A DNA stretch of 64,000 nt, from assembly GCA_026710545.1 (NCBI GenBank), contig JAPOQU010000015.1, positions 1-64,000 of the forward strand, given 5' to 3'. A program made the translations under genes and the position numbers. The DNA comes from Gammaproteobacteria bacterium (GTDB taxonomy: Bacteria > Pseudomonadota > Gammaproteobacteria > Eutrophobiales > Eutrophobiaceae). This document shows positions 52,597-60,820 of this stretch, in pieces; the stretch's first letter is position 1; every line of letters starts with the position of its first letter. The notes beneath the pieces are model-generated. The model saw nothing but the letters and a program-made list of their open reading frames with translations. It did not search any database and had not been told where the DNA came from.

Positions 52597-53806
52597 GAAG
52601 TGGACACAAGAACACGACGACTGGCCAGGACGTTCACCCAAGTGGGCCTGGCAACACGGCGATTGGCCGTGTTTTGAGTACGACCACACTCAAGCCTATG
52701 GATTGAGCAGTGTCGATTTTCAGCTGGCATCCAGACAGTTGCATGGAAACATCGAGGTCCTGCCGGCGAGCGATCGGGTGGAAACGCTCACCAACCTGAT
52801 GCTTTCCGAAGTACTGAATACCAACCTGATCGAAGGCGAGATGCTGAACCGCGATTCCGTACGTTCATCCCTGCTGGTATTGCTCGGCGGCGAAGCGGCC
52901 GGAACAGACCATCACCCGGATGAAAAATCGTCATGGGCCGCAGAGTTCATGGTGGATGTCCGCAACCACTGGAACAGTCCCCTGGATGCAGCCCTGCTGG
53001 GGCGTTGGCAGACCTACATCGTTGCAGAACAACTAACCAGCAACATCCGCCGGGGAGCGTTCCGCAATGACCCTTCCCCGATGCGGATCGTAAGCGGGTC
53101 AGGTGGACGACTCAAGGTTCATTATGAAGCGCCACCGGCTGCACGGGTGCCAGGTGAGATGACGCGTTTTCTTGACTGGTATAACGCAACCCGGCCGGCC
53201 GGACACGCGGGTGCGGCTGATGCGTTGCCCGGCCTGATCAGGGCAGGCATTGCCCATGTCTGGTTTGAGAAGATTCATCCGTATGACGACGGGAATGGCC
53301 GCGTTGGGCGCGCCATTGTGGACCATGCGCTCTCGCAGACACTGGGCTATCCGGCCTTGGCTTGTTTTTCAACAGCGGTGGAGCGAAGTAAAAATGCCTA
53401 CTACCAGGAACTGGAACGAGTTGGCCGGGGGAATTTAAACCTGGATGCATGGCTGGGTTACTTCACGGAGTCCGTCAGGCAGGCGCAGGAGATAGCGCAA
53501 AGAGCAGTAAATTTTGTGCTGGACAAGACCCGGTTTTACGATGCGTACCAGGACCAGATGAACGACAGGCAGAAAAAGATGGTCGCGCGCGTCTTTGCCG
53601 AAGGAATCGACGGGTTCGAGGGAGGCATAAACACACGGAAATATTGCCGTTTGACAAAATGCTCCCGGGCAACGGCATTCCGCGACCTTGATGACATGCT
53701 GAAACGGGGTATGCTCGTCAAGCGACCGGGCCTGGGACGCAGTGTCAGTTATGATCTGGTTACTGTTGACAGGTCGATGTATCCGTTAATACAGGCCGAA
53801 ACATAA
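52595..53806 (+). CDS. Fic-family protein with N-terminal DUF4172-like domain
   Basis: 403 residues. The N-terminal ~90 residues (WAWQHGDWPCFEYD and on) match the DUF4172 domain common in this Fic subgroup. An inhibitory-helix motif TNLIEG is at 76-81. The active motif is HPYDDGNGRVGR at 228-239 (Tyr for the usual Phe, all catalytic residues kept). The C-terminus (INTRKYCRLTKCSRATAFRDLDDML) looks like a winged-helix DNA-binding domain. It is a self-inhibited AMPylator that could also bind the three-box sequence on which its own start codon lies. Target unknown. Confidence 0.9.
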   Translation: MKWTQEHDDWPGRSPKWAWQHGDWPCFEYDHTQAYGLSSVDFQLASRQLHGNIEVLPASDRVETLTNLMLSEVLNTNLIEGEMLNRDSVRSSLLVLLGGEAAGTDHHPDEKSSWAAEFMVDVRNHWNSPLDAALLGRWQTYIVAEQLTSNIRRGAFRNDPSPMRIVSGSGGRLKVHYEAPPAARVPGEMTRFLDWYNATRPAGHAGAADALPGLIRAGIAHVWFEKIHPYDDGNGRVGRAIVDHALSQTLGYPALACFSTAVERSKNAYYQELERVGRGNLNLDAWLGYFTESVRQAQEIAQRAVNFVLDKTRFYDAYQDQMNDRQKKMVARVFAEGIDGFEGGINTRKYCRLTKCSRATAFRDLDDMLKRGMLVKRPGLGRSVSYDLVTVDRSMYPLIQAET

Positions 53807-53858
53807 GCTAAGGTTCTCCATCCTCATATTTGTCCTAACATCGGCCCTAAAATATTTA

Positions 53859-53887
53859 TTGCGTAGTTATATTTTTGTATCTACAAT
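53859..53887 (+). promoter_or_regulatory. Promoter of the BrnT'-BrnA gene, predicted leaderless
   Basis: TTGCGT (53859-53864), 17 bp, TACAAT (53882-53887), then 6 bp to ATG 53894. TTGTA-TC-TACAA around the -10 is a small palindrome that BrnA could bind. Confidence 0.5.
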
Positions 53888-53893
53888 TATGTC

Positions 53894-54196
53894 ATGCGTT
53901 TTGAATGGAATCACGATAAAGACACCTCTATGAGCAAACTCACAAAAAATCAAAGAGCTGAAATTGATAATTTAGCTTTGATGGCGGACAGAGAGATAGA
54001 TACATCAGATATCCCGGAGACGGCTGATTGGAGAAATGCTGTTATAGGGAAATACTACCGGCCTATTAAAAAACAGGTCTCATTACGCCTGGATGCTGAC
54101 ATTTTAGAGTGGTTTAAGATACAAGGGGGCAAATATCAGACCCATATTAACCTGGCTTTGCGCCGTTATATGGAATCAAATCAAGCAATAAAATAA
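53894..54196 (+). CDS. BrnA-type antitoxin fused to the first residues of a deleted BrnT
   Basis: 100 codons from ATG 53894. The first ten residues MRFEWNHDKD match the start of BrnT toxins. They are followed in frame by a complete BrnA antitoxin beginning at ATG 53930 (MSKLTKNQRAEIDNLALMAD... DWRNAV, then RPIKKQVSLRLDADILEWFK and ALRRYME), whose C-terminal ribbon-helix-helix binds DNA. Normally brnT precedes brnA as a separate ~90-codon gene. Here nearly the whole toxin is missing, and the promoter and start of brnT now drive brnA. Whether the fused or the 88-residue form is made is unknown. Confidence 0.8.
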   Translation: MRFEWNHDKDTSMSKLTKNQRAEIDNLALMADREIDTSDIPETADWRNAVIGKYYRPIKKQVSLRLDADILEWFKIQGGKYQTHINLALRRYMESNQAIK

Positions 54197-54256
54197 ATTC
54201 AGCAGTACAAACGCAGTTGCCTTGGCCATCCTTTTCACGCGTAAAACAAGTACGTC

Positions 54257-54847
54257 TTACAACATAAACGATATGTTCCCCTGCGCCTGGTCTGCATCGA
54301 TCAGGTTGATCTGCTTGACTTCTATGAGCCAGCTCTCGTCATCCTGGCGCTGCAGCACGTAACCGCCCATGCAGGCCAGCGTACCATGTTCTCCCTTCCG
54401 GTAGGTATGGACGTTCAAATTCGTGCGCACCCGCAGTTCGGTCTCGCCGGCGGCCCAGATCTCGATATTGCTTAAGGAATGGCGGGTGCGGGTGGGCGGT
54501 AGCTGGGAAAATGCAAAGCCCGTACGGAACCGGGCGATCTTGTCTTCCAGGCGGCGCCGGTCCTGTATCTCCCAGGTGATGGTGCCGCCGGGATTGTGGG
54601 GCGCCGGATCACTGGGGATCCAGTAAATGCACTGGTCCTGGAACAGGCCGAGCCACTCCTCGAAGCGGCCGTCGTCCAGCAGGCGGCACTCGCGGTTGAG
54701 CAGGTGGGTAATCTCGTAATGGATTTCCGGCGCAACGGGCGGTCCCGGGTTACTCCATTCCTTCGCTATCCGGTATAAGCGCTGGTAGTACCCGGAAGTA
54801 ACATAGGCGGACGGACCCGGCTGTTGTTGCAGTAATTCCCTGCTCAT
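54257..54847 (-). CDS. Rieske-type aromatic-ring dioxygenase, beta subunit
   Basis: 196 residues of the SnoaL-like cone fold: YEITHLLNRECRLLDDGRFEEWLGLF, a region before YWIPSDP, and RTRHSLSNIEIW. Beta subunits stabilise the alpha3beta3 hexamer. The start ATG 54847 overlaps the alpha-subunit stop by 4 bp, so the two are coupled. No ferredoxin or reductase gene is adjacent; electron donors must be encoded elsewhere. Confidence 0.87.
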   Translation of the reverse strand: MSRELLQQQPGPSAYVTSGYYQRLYRIAKEWSNPGPPVAPEIHYEITHLLNRECRLLDDGRFEEWLGLFQDQCIYWIPSDPAPHNPGGTITWEIQDRRRLEDKIARFRTGFAFSQLPPTRTRHSLSNIEIWAAGETELRVRTNLNVHTYRKGEHGTLACMGGYVLQRQDDESWLIEVKQINLIDADQAQGNISFML

Positions 54848-56169
54848 AAGTTCTCCCGGCGCTGGTCACTGCCGGCGTCCAGGCTCATCAGGCGCTTCCA
54901 TTCCCGGTAGAAGGTGCGCATGGTGATGTCGCTGGTGACCGGCGCCCGGGTGCCGTCGATCTCGGCCACTTCCCGCTCGCTGTGCAGGTGGCGGCTGCAA
55001 TCCACCCATTCGGCCTCGGGGATACCGAGACCGGTCTGGCACGACTCGAAGTTCTCCACGTCATCCACCTCGCCGAACATGGGAAAATCCTCCTGGGTGC
55101 GCATGCGCATCGCGTTCACCTCGTCCGGCAGGTTGGAGACGGTGGTGGCAAACCAGTAGAGATCAGTCTGGTCCACGCCCAGCGGGTCGACCAACTGTAC
55201 CTGGTTGCCGATCAATAACAGGTTCGGGAACACGGTCAGGTTAAGGCCGGCGCCCACCGCCAGTTCGAGCAGCCGTTTGGCCTCGGTTGCGCCGTATTTT
55301 TCCGGCAGGGACCGCTCCAGGTGCTCCCGTCCCGGCTGCGGGCGCTGCTGCTCCCAGGCGGATACCTTGTGCATCTCGGGGCGCTGGTCCAGGTAGTAAT
55401 GCCCGTTGCGGAACGCCTTCACGAACATGTCGCTTTTATCCGGGTCGGCCGCGAAGTACTGCATGTCCTTGTCCCCGTAGCGGGATGCCGCCATCATCAA
55501 CAGGGAGCGGTGGGAATAGGCCGGGTGGTAGCCGTCCCCCTGGTTGTCGGTGACGAATTTCCAGTTGGCGGCAATGCGGTAGCGCTGGGTGCCGCTTACC
55601 TGCACTTCTCCGCCGCCGTAACGGTCCAGCCAGTCGTCGATGACTTTCCGGGCGCCGGACAGGTGCTCCTCGAGAGCCGGTTGTCCGGGATTGAGACAGG
55701 CGAAGATAAAACCGCGGTAGGCGCTGACCCGCGGCGCCCTCACCAGGTCGAACTTACCGCTTTCCCGGTCAGCGTCGTAGGCATAGTCCAGGGGCACGGA
55801 TACGGAGCGGCCCGCATGGTCGTAAGACCAGGAGTGATAGGGACAGACAAAGACCTTGCAGCTTCCCTTGTCCTCGCGGCACACCTTCGCGCCGCGGTGC
55901 GCGCAGCGGTTAAACAGGACGTGGATAGCGGCATCACGGTCGCGGGTGATGATCACCGGGCGGCCCCCGAAATGGCGGGTGACGAAATCGCCCGGCGCAG
56001 GGATTTCGCTCTCGTGGCCGACGAACACCCAGGTGCGGGCGAAGATATTGCGCATCTCACGCCGGAACAGCGCCTCACTGGTATAAACCGAACGGTGGAC
56101 GCGGCCTTCCTGGATCAGGTAGTCCCAGTCAGCGGCGGCGCTCACGGCAGAGATTTTATGCGTATCCAT
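54844..56169 (-). CDS. Rieske-type aromatic-ring dioxygenase, alpha subunit
   Basis: 441 residues. The Rieske 2Fe-2S ligands are Cys89-x-His91 (CAHRG) and Cys109-x2-His112 (CPYHSW). The mononuclear iron site has His215 and His220 in DGYHPAYSH, with Asp212 as electron-bridging residue. It inserts O2 into an aromatic or related substrate, together with the beta subunit. It lies near FAH- and LLM-type genes, pointing to an aromatic catabolic neighbourhood, but transcribed in the opposite direction from them. Substrate not inferable. Confidence 0.92.
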   Translation of the reverse strand: MDTHKISAVSAAADWDYLIQEGRVHRSVYTSEALFRREMRNIFARTWVFVGHESEIPAPGDFVTRHFGGRPVIITRDRDAAIHVLFNRCAHRGAKVCREDKGSCKVFVCPYHSWSYDHAGRSVSVPLDYAYDADRESGKFDLVRAPRVSAYRGFIFACLNPGQPALEEHLSGARKVIDDWLDRYGGGEVQVSGTQRYRIAANWKFVTDNQGDGYHPAYSHRSLLMMAASRYGDKDMQYFAADPDKSDMFVKAFRNGHYYLDQRPEMHKVSAWEQQRPQPGREHLERSLPEKYGATEAKRLLELAVGAGLNLTVFPNLLLIGNQVQLVDPLGVDQTDLYWFATTVSNLPDEVNAMRMRTQEDFPMFGEVDDVENFESCQTGLGIPEAEWVDCSRHLHSEREVAEIDGTRAPVTSDITMRTFYREWKRLMSLDAGSDQRRENL

Positions 56170-56464
56170 TCCCGAACCTGGTCAGTGCATGTCGAAAGAT
56201 TCCTGTGCTGCGACAGGCGGAAAGTCATGGATACAACGTAGCATAATCGGTGGGAAAGGTCACGATTTGAGCCCAAACCGGGTTCGTCTATACTGTGTTC
56301 CGTGAAGATGATCGCAAAAAAGGAGTTACCAGGCCGGCGGCAGAAAATGCGTCCAGATGGGAGTACGCTGGATTAGTAATTGTTGTCATTAAATCGACTG
56401 AACGCCAACCTTCTGATACGCTAAGGATTAATCACGTGCAGACAAATACCGAAGGGGGCTTAGT

Positions 56465-57703
56465 ATGGCAAAACATGTTGTTATTGCAGGTGGGGGCACC
56501 GCCGGCATTACGGTCGCCGCGAGCCTGGCGCGCCAGGTAAAAAACAGTGAAGTAGATATTACCGTAATCGAACCGTCCGCCGATCATTACTACCAGCCCG
56601 CCTTTACACTGGTTGGCGCGGGCACATACAGCCTGGAAGAAACCCGGAGAGATGTAAGGAAACTGATCCCGCCAAAGGTAAACTGGATGAGGGATTCGGT
56701 AGCCGGATTTGACGCGGAAAATAACACACTCAAGGTCGGATCAGGGGCAACTGTCAGTTACGACTACCTGGTTGTATGTCCCGGTCTCGAATTAAACTGG
56801 GAAAAAATTCAGGGAGCGGGCGAAGCATTGGGACAGAACGGCGTATCCAGCAACTACTCGCCTGCACATGCGGAATACACCTGGGAGGGGATCAAAAACC
56901 TCAAACCGGGTGCAAAGGCCTTGTTCACCCAGGCCCCCCTGCCGTTTAAATGCCCTGGCGCACCGCAGAAAATTGCCTATCTGGCGGCGGACCATTTACA
57001 AAATAAGGGGATATTGAAAGATTGCGAATTACACTTTCTGACCCACGCCCCGGGGATGTTTTCCGTACCGCTGTTCGCTGCGGAACTGAAGGACGTGGCA
57101 GCGCGTTATGGTATCCATGTTCACTTTCAACATAACCTGGTCGCAGTGGATGGGCAACAAAAAAACGCCACGTTCGAGGTAGCGGGAGGTGACCAGAAAG
57201 GCAAATCAGTCACTATGGATTTTGACATTCTTCACATGACCCCGCCGCAATCGCCGCCGGAGGTGATAAAGACGAGCGCGCTGGCGAATGAGGGCGGGTT
57301 TGTCGACCTGAATCAAAACACCATGCAACACACCAGGTTTGCCAATGTATTTGGTCTTGGCGACGCAGGTTCCACCCCGAATTCGAAAACCGCTGCCGCA
57401 GTTCGCAAACAGGCCCCTATCGTGGTGAAAAACCTGTTGACGCTCATCAACGGCGGCGAACTGGACACAGGTTACGACGGTTATGCTTCCTGTCCCTTAA
57501 CCACGGCATACGGGAAAGTGATCATGGCTGAATTTTGTTACGGGGGAAAAGTCACACCGACGTTCCCGCTGGACCCGCGCAAGGAGCGCTGGAGTTACTG
57601 GTGGATTAAAACAACCGGCCTGCCGGTATTCTACTGGAATTATATGCTGAAGGGCTATGAGTGGTTTTTAAAGCACGATACAGATTTCGTTGAACCGGCC
57701 TAG
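56465..57703 (+). CDS. sqr: Sulfide:quinone oxidoreductase-type flavoprotein
   Basis: 412 residues of the two-dinucleotide-domain flavoprotein fold: FAD loop HVVIAGGGTAGITVAASLA, then YQPAFTLVGAG. The redox cysteines expected in SQR are present as Cys163 (FKCPGAPQKI) and Cys343 (ASCPLTT). FGLGDAGSTPNSKTAAAVRKQAP is the second FAD contact. It oxidises sulfide to sulfane sulfur and reduces membrane quinone; C-terminal aromatic helices (YWWIKTTGLPVFYWNYML) attach it to the membrane. The type II SQR subgroup, as in many heterotrophs, fits detoxification. Stands alone. Confidence 0.9.
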   Translation: MAKHVVIAGGGTAGITVAASLARQVKNSEVDITVIEPSADHYYQPAFTLVGAGTYSLEETRRDVRKLIPPKVNWMRDSVAGFDAENNTLKVGSGATVSYDYLVVCPGLELNWEKIQGAGEALGQNGVSSNYSPAHAEYTWEGIKNLKPGAKALFTQAPLPFKCPGAPQKIAYLAADHLQNKGILKDCELHFLTHAPGMFSVPLFAAELKDVAARYGIHVHFQHNLVAVDGQQKNATFEVAGGDQKGKSVTMDFDILHMTPPQSPPEVIKTSALANEGGFVDLNQNTMQHTRFANVFGLGDAGSTPNSKTAAAVRKQAPIVVKNLLTLINGGELDTGYDGYASCPLTTAYGKVIMAEFCYGGKVTPTFPLDPRKERWSYWWIKTTGLPVFYWNYMLKGYEWFLKHDTDFVEPA

Positions 57704-57706
57704 GGA

Positions 57707-57735
57707 TTGACAGCAAAATCTGCTAGCAGTACAAT
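57707..57735 (+). promoter_or_regulatory. Consensus promoter of the second FitAB-type pair
   Basis: TTGACA (57707-57712), 17 bp, TACAAT (57730-57735), 35 bp before the antitoxin ATG. The near-consensus strength is typical of autorepressed toxin-antitoxin promoters. Confidence 0.65.
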
Positions 57736-57769
57736 ACAAGCCGATTTTAACACCAACGAGGATACGGCA

Positions 57770-58027
57770 ATGAGTTCTGTTATCACCGTCCGTGATGTCG
57801 ACCCGGGCGACAAGTCCTGGCTCAAGCGCGAGGCGCGTCATCAAGGCGTGTCGATGGAAGAACTGGTGCGCCGTCTGATCCACGAGCGGCGCGAGAAATT
57901 CGAAAGTCATGCAAAACCCTCTGAGGCTTTCAGGCGCTACTTCGGGCCGGATCACGGTGTTGAGCTGCCGCTACAGGAACGTCATGGCTACCGGCCCCTC
58001 GTATTTCCTGAAGAAAACCAGCCATGA
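57770..58027 (+). CDS. FitA/VapB-type antitoxin
   Basis: 85 residues: SSVITVRDVDPGDKSWLKREA then RHQGVSMEELVRRLIHERRE is a ribbon-helix-helix N-terminus of the FitA kind, with a C-terminal arm rich in Pro and Arg for toxin binding. ATG 57770 has GAGGA upstream. Its stop overlaps the toxin start by 4 bp. Confidence 0.88.
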   Translation: MSSVITVRDVDPGDKSWLKREARHQGVSMEELVRRLIHERREKFESHAKPSEAFRRYFGPDHGVELPLQERHGYRPLVFPEENQP

Positions 58028-58473
58028 CCGCGCCTGTCGCCCGGCTCCTGGATACGAATGTTGTCTCGGAGATGATGCGGCCTGAACCGGCGCCGCAAGT
58101 CGCGGAATTTCTCGACGCGGTCGCCGCAGACGGGATTGGTCTGTCCTGTGTGACTGTCTGGGAAATACTCAACGGCATCGGCAGGCTCGACCACGGGCAG
58201 CGCCGGTCGGATATTACGGAGCGATTCCAGGGTATGCTGGACGATGTCTTTGAAGATCGGGTTTTTGGCTGGACTGCTGCCGACGCACAGATTTGCGCTG
58301 ACATTATGGAAACAAAGCGCCGCAAGGGAGAGCCGCTCGATAGCCATTTGCCGGATGCGATGATTGCCGGTACTGCGGTACGCCACGGACTCACCATTGT
58401 CACACGCAACGAGCGAGAATTCCGTAATACAGGCGCCAACGCAGTCAACCCCTGGATAGAGTTACCGGACTGA
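58024..58473 (+). CDS. PIN-domain RNase toxin, FitB/VapC type
   Basis: 149 residues. Acidic metal ligands: Asp10 (LLDTNVVSE), Glu47 (TVWEILNG) and Asp111 (LPDAMIAGTA); the fourth position is Asn129 (TRNEREF), as in many FitB proteins. Ends in VNPWIELPD, as does the first FitB in this window. Apparently intact; partner of the preceding antitoxin. Confidence 0.9.
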   Translation: MTAPVARLLDTNVVSEMMRPEPAPQVAEFLDAVAADGIGLSCVTVWEILNGIGRLDHGQRRSDITERFQGMLDDVFEDRVFGWTAADAQICADIMETKRRKGEPLDSHLPDAMIAGTAVRHGLTIVTRNEREFRNTGANAVNPWIELPD

Positions 58474-58742
58474 AATAAAAACAGTGACCCTCGCCAGAAT
58501 TCACAGAATTCATTGACAGCGAAATTAATCGCAAAGAGGTGGACTGATGAAAAATGAACAGTTCAATGAGCTGCTTTTCCGAACAGGCACATCTTCTATG
58601 CTGGCCTGCGCAGAACCATAGTTGGGAAGGGGGGTGACGAACAATCAAATCCCTTGATTCCTTCCCTGCGTTTATATATATTCAGAGAACACCCGTTCAG
58701 ACACGAAACGGACATCCCGTAACTGTTTAAGGAGGACATGTC

Positions 58743-59072
58743 ATGTCAAATGAATTGATCGCGATCATCGGCGTCGGCGTAACCCTGGCCGGCCTGATCC
58801 TGTACAGCCAGCATAACCTGAGAGCGGATATGCAAGTCCAGCGGGAGGAGACCAGGGCGGAATTCAAGGCCGTGCGGTCGGAGATGAAGGCCGAATTCAG
58901 GGCCGTACGATCGGAGATAAAGGCCGAATTCAATAAGCACCTGGGAGCAATAAACAGCTTGCGTGAAGACGTGAACCGGTTGCATGGCCGGGTGGCGCGC
59001 CAGGAAGGACTGATGGAGGGGCTGCGTGAGGCGATCACCGGCACACGCGACCTGGTCGCCGGACCGGGCTAG
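58743..59072 (+). CDS. Membrane-anchored coiled-coil protein with 11-residue repeats
   Basis: 109 residues. An N-terminal membrane segment (about 5-21, IAIIGVGVTLAGLIL) is followed by a long charged coiled coil. Two exact-register 11-residue repeats (EFKAVRSEMKA, EFRAVRSEIKA; 40-61) arise from a 33-bp tandem duplication at 58860-58925. The end RLHGRVARQEGLMEGLREA resembles the small protein at 20664-20843. A strong AGGAGG precedes ATG 58743. Function unknown. Confidence 0.75.
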   Translation: MSNELIAIIGVGVTLAGLILYSQHNLRADMQVQREETRAEFKAVRSEMKAEFRAVRSEIKAEFNKHLGAINSLREDVNRLHGRVARQEGLMEGLREAITGTRDLVAGPG

Positions 59073-59118
59073 CCGGAAGCCCGGAACTCCGACCCTGTCC
59101 CGGATAAATTCAAAATCG

Positions 59119-59190
59119 TTATTTTACGGCCTGTTCGATGGACCGCTTGACAAACTCATTCAGATTGAGATTTCTCTCTTTCGCTAGTAC
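59119..59190 (-). pseudogene. C-terminal fragment of a small RHH-antitoxin-like gene
   Basis: Read leftward, an open stretch ends in AKERNLNLNEFVKRSIEQAVK then TAA (59121-59119). This is the helix-turn-helix tail typical of ribbon-helix-helix antitoxins; no start or N-terminal part is found upstream. The rest of 59191-59670 has no gene. It contains two copies of an AATTAAG...TGTCCCC motif (about 59196-59214 and 59361-59379). Confidence 0.4.
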
Positions 59191-59670
59191 TGGATAATTA
59201 AGTACTGTGTCCCCAGAATTCCGAGAACGACAATCCAAGCAAGTAATCTAGTCAACAACGGTTTCTCCTCTTGGTAAGATACTATAATTTTAAAGTGGTA
59301 ATCTATTAATTAATACACTGTTCTGGATTTGTCCATCTGGTTTATTTGCAGTTAATTCAGAATTAAGCGTTATGTCCCCGGCATTACCCCCGGAGCAGTG
59401 CCTTTATACCCTCCTGCCACGGCAATACCTGTATCGGACCGAGGGAATATTTATGCGTTGTCCGGCACAGGCAGAACAATCCAGCCGTATTATTTTCAGA
59501 AGCAAAGGCCCTGAGTCCTTTCAAATCAGACTCCCCGAATGCTTGCCGAATTGTACGGCTGTTTCCCCTTAATCTGACCAACCTTTCGTTTAGCAATTTA
59601 CAGCAATGGATTGCCCCTTGAAAAAAATCTTACTGCCTACTATAGTTTGCATTACTATTATACAGAAGCA

Positions 59671-59973
59671 ATGACAGACTTAAGAACGCTCGATAACCTG
59701 GAAGAAGACTACTTTCGCCGGCATCCTCAAGAGGTGGATGCTTACCTGTCTGAGATCTTCGATGAATATGCACGTGACGGCAACTCTGCTTCGTTGCTTG
59801 CCTCCCTGCGCGTCATAGCCAAGGTAAAAGGAATTTCAGCGCTTGCCATAGAGACGGGCATGTCCAGGCAGGGATTACAGAAAGCGCTTTCAAGCAGGGG
59901 AAACCCGAGGCTGGATAACATCAATGCGATCATCCGCGCCCTGGGTTATCGTCTGACGCCGGTGAGAATATAA
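59671..59973 (+). CDS. HI1420-type addiction-module antidote (helix-turn-helix), toxin not found
   Basis: 100 residues from ATG 59671: DAYLSEIFDEYARDGNSASLLASLRVIAKVKGIS, then SRQGLQKALSSRGNPRLDNINAIIRALGYRLTPVRI. This is the HI1420/HigA-like antidote family, normally encoded just after a small RelE-like toxin. No such toxin gene is upstream, so it is an orphan. An in-frame codon at 59611 would add an unrelated N-terminus. Confidence 0.82.
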   Translation: MTDLRTLDNLEEDYFRRHPQEVDAYLSEIFDEYARDGNSASLLASLRVIAKVKGISALAIETGMSRQGLQKALSSRGNPRLDNINAIIRALGYRLTPVRI

Positions 59974-59993
59974 ATTTTTCGGGGTCGAAATTT

Positions 59994-60071
59994 TTCGGGG
60001 TCGGGTCGCACAATGCTCATCATTGCGCTGAAGGGACGTGTCACGGGTGCTCAATGTGCGACCTGACCCCG
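59994..60071. other. Long hairpin and tandem repeat after the antidote gene
   Basis: A GGGGTCGGGTCGCACA arm near 59996 pairs with TGTGCGACCTGACCCC (60056-60071), separated by about 45 bp. It is preceded by two tandem copies of AATTTTTCGGGGTCG. It may terminate transcription from the antidote gene or be part of a repeat. Confidence 0.45.
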
Positions 60072-60079
60072 TTTGCGCG

Positions 60080-60235
60080 GAAATTTCCATAGCCCGTTTC
60101 CGAAAAACCTCATAACGCACCCCGGCTTTCCGGCAGGCGATCCTGATCCGGTACTCAAACCGGCCTTCCCGGCCATCCGTGTCATAAATCACCACCGCCG
60201 GCCGCTTGCCGGTCACGTGACTGAAAAACAGCGCC
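60080..60235 (-). pseudogene. Duplicated 3' fragment of the 62.8-kb YHYH-type gene
   Basis: These 156 bp equal 62806-62961 at 151 positions with no gaps. They encode the C-terminal stretch VTGKRPAVVIYDTDGREG... YEVFRKRAMEIS of the protein at 62799-63377. There is no start or upstream coding part. The high identity points to a recent duplication; the two copies are in the same orientation 2.7 kb apart. Confidence 0.85.
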
Positions 60236-60314
60236 GGATGAATTTACTTTGAAGTGCGGAGTCGTCGAAATGCCCCCGGAATACCGTCCCTGGAACTCCA
60301 AATTTAATATAGCG

Positions 60315-60334
60315 TTATACGAGAATTTGTATAA
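60315..60334. promoter_or_regulatory. Small inverted repeat upstream of the XRE antitoxin
   Basis: TTATAC and GTATAA, 8 bp apart, about 85 bp before the XRE-family start. Candidate operator. Confidence 0.35.
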
Positions 60335-60418
60335 AATAGCCTGATGAAACACAATGTCTGCAGGAAGCGCGCCGGCGGACATTCGGTATTTTCCGTCAAT
60401 AATGATTCCAGGGGTGTG

Positions 60419-60721
60419 ATGATGGGCAAGAAAGGCGAGCACATTACAGAATCCTCCGGCAATGTCTTTGCTGATTTAGGGTTTGACCGGCATGAGGCTG
60501 AAAACCTGCTGGTACGCGCCAGGCTCATGGCAGCGATAAAAGCCTATATCGAATCTGAAGGAATCACGCAACGCGAGGCGGCCGAACGCTTCAACGTGGC
60601 CCAACCCCGAATCAGCGAAATTTACCAGGGTAAAATAGAGTTATTTTCTGCCGACAAGTTGATCAACATGTTGGCCAGGGTAGGGCGGCATGTAGAAATA
60701 TCCATAAATGAAGCTGCCTGA
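60419..60721 (+). CDS. XRE-family (HTH_37-type) antitoxin/regulator, toxin not found
   Basis: 100 residues from ATG 60419 (a second ATG follows). ITESSGNVFADLGFDRHEAENL, then AIKAYIESEGITQREAAERF, NVAQPRISEIYQGKIELFS is the XRE helix-turn-helix of antitoxins that normally follow a Gp49/HigB-like toxin. None is present upstream; the preceding segment instead holds the duplicated gene fragment. A GGGG run lies 5 nt before the start. Probably an orphan antitoxin. Confidence 0.82.
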   Translation: MMGKKGEHITESSGNVFADLGFDRHEAENLLVRARLMAAIKAYIESEGITQREAAERFNVAQPRISEIYQGKIELFSADKLINMLARVGRHVEISINEAA

Positions 60722-60820
60722 TCCAGGCAAGCTCTGGATGGCAGGATAGGGCCGGCCCTGTCGGAAGCCGGACTGGTCCGCCCCGGTCCTGCCGATTAAA
60801 ATGCGTCCGGGATATACACC

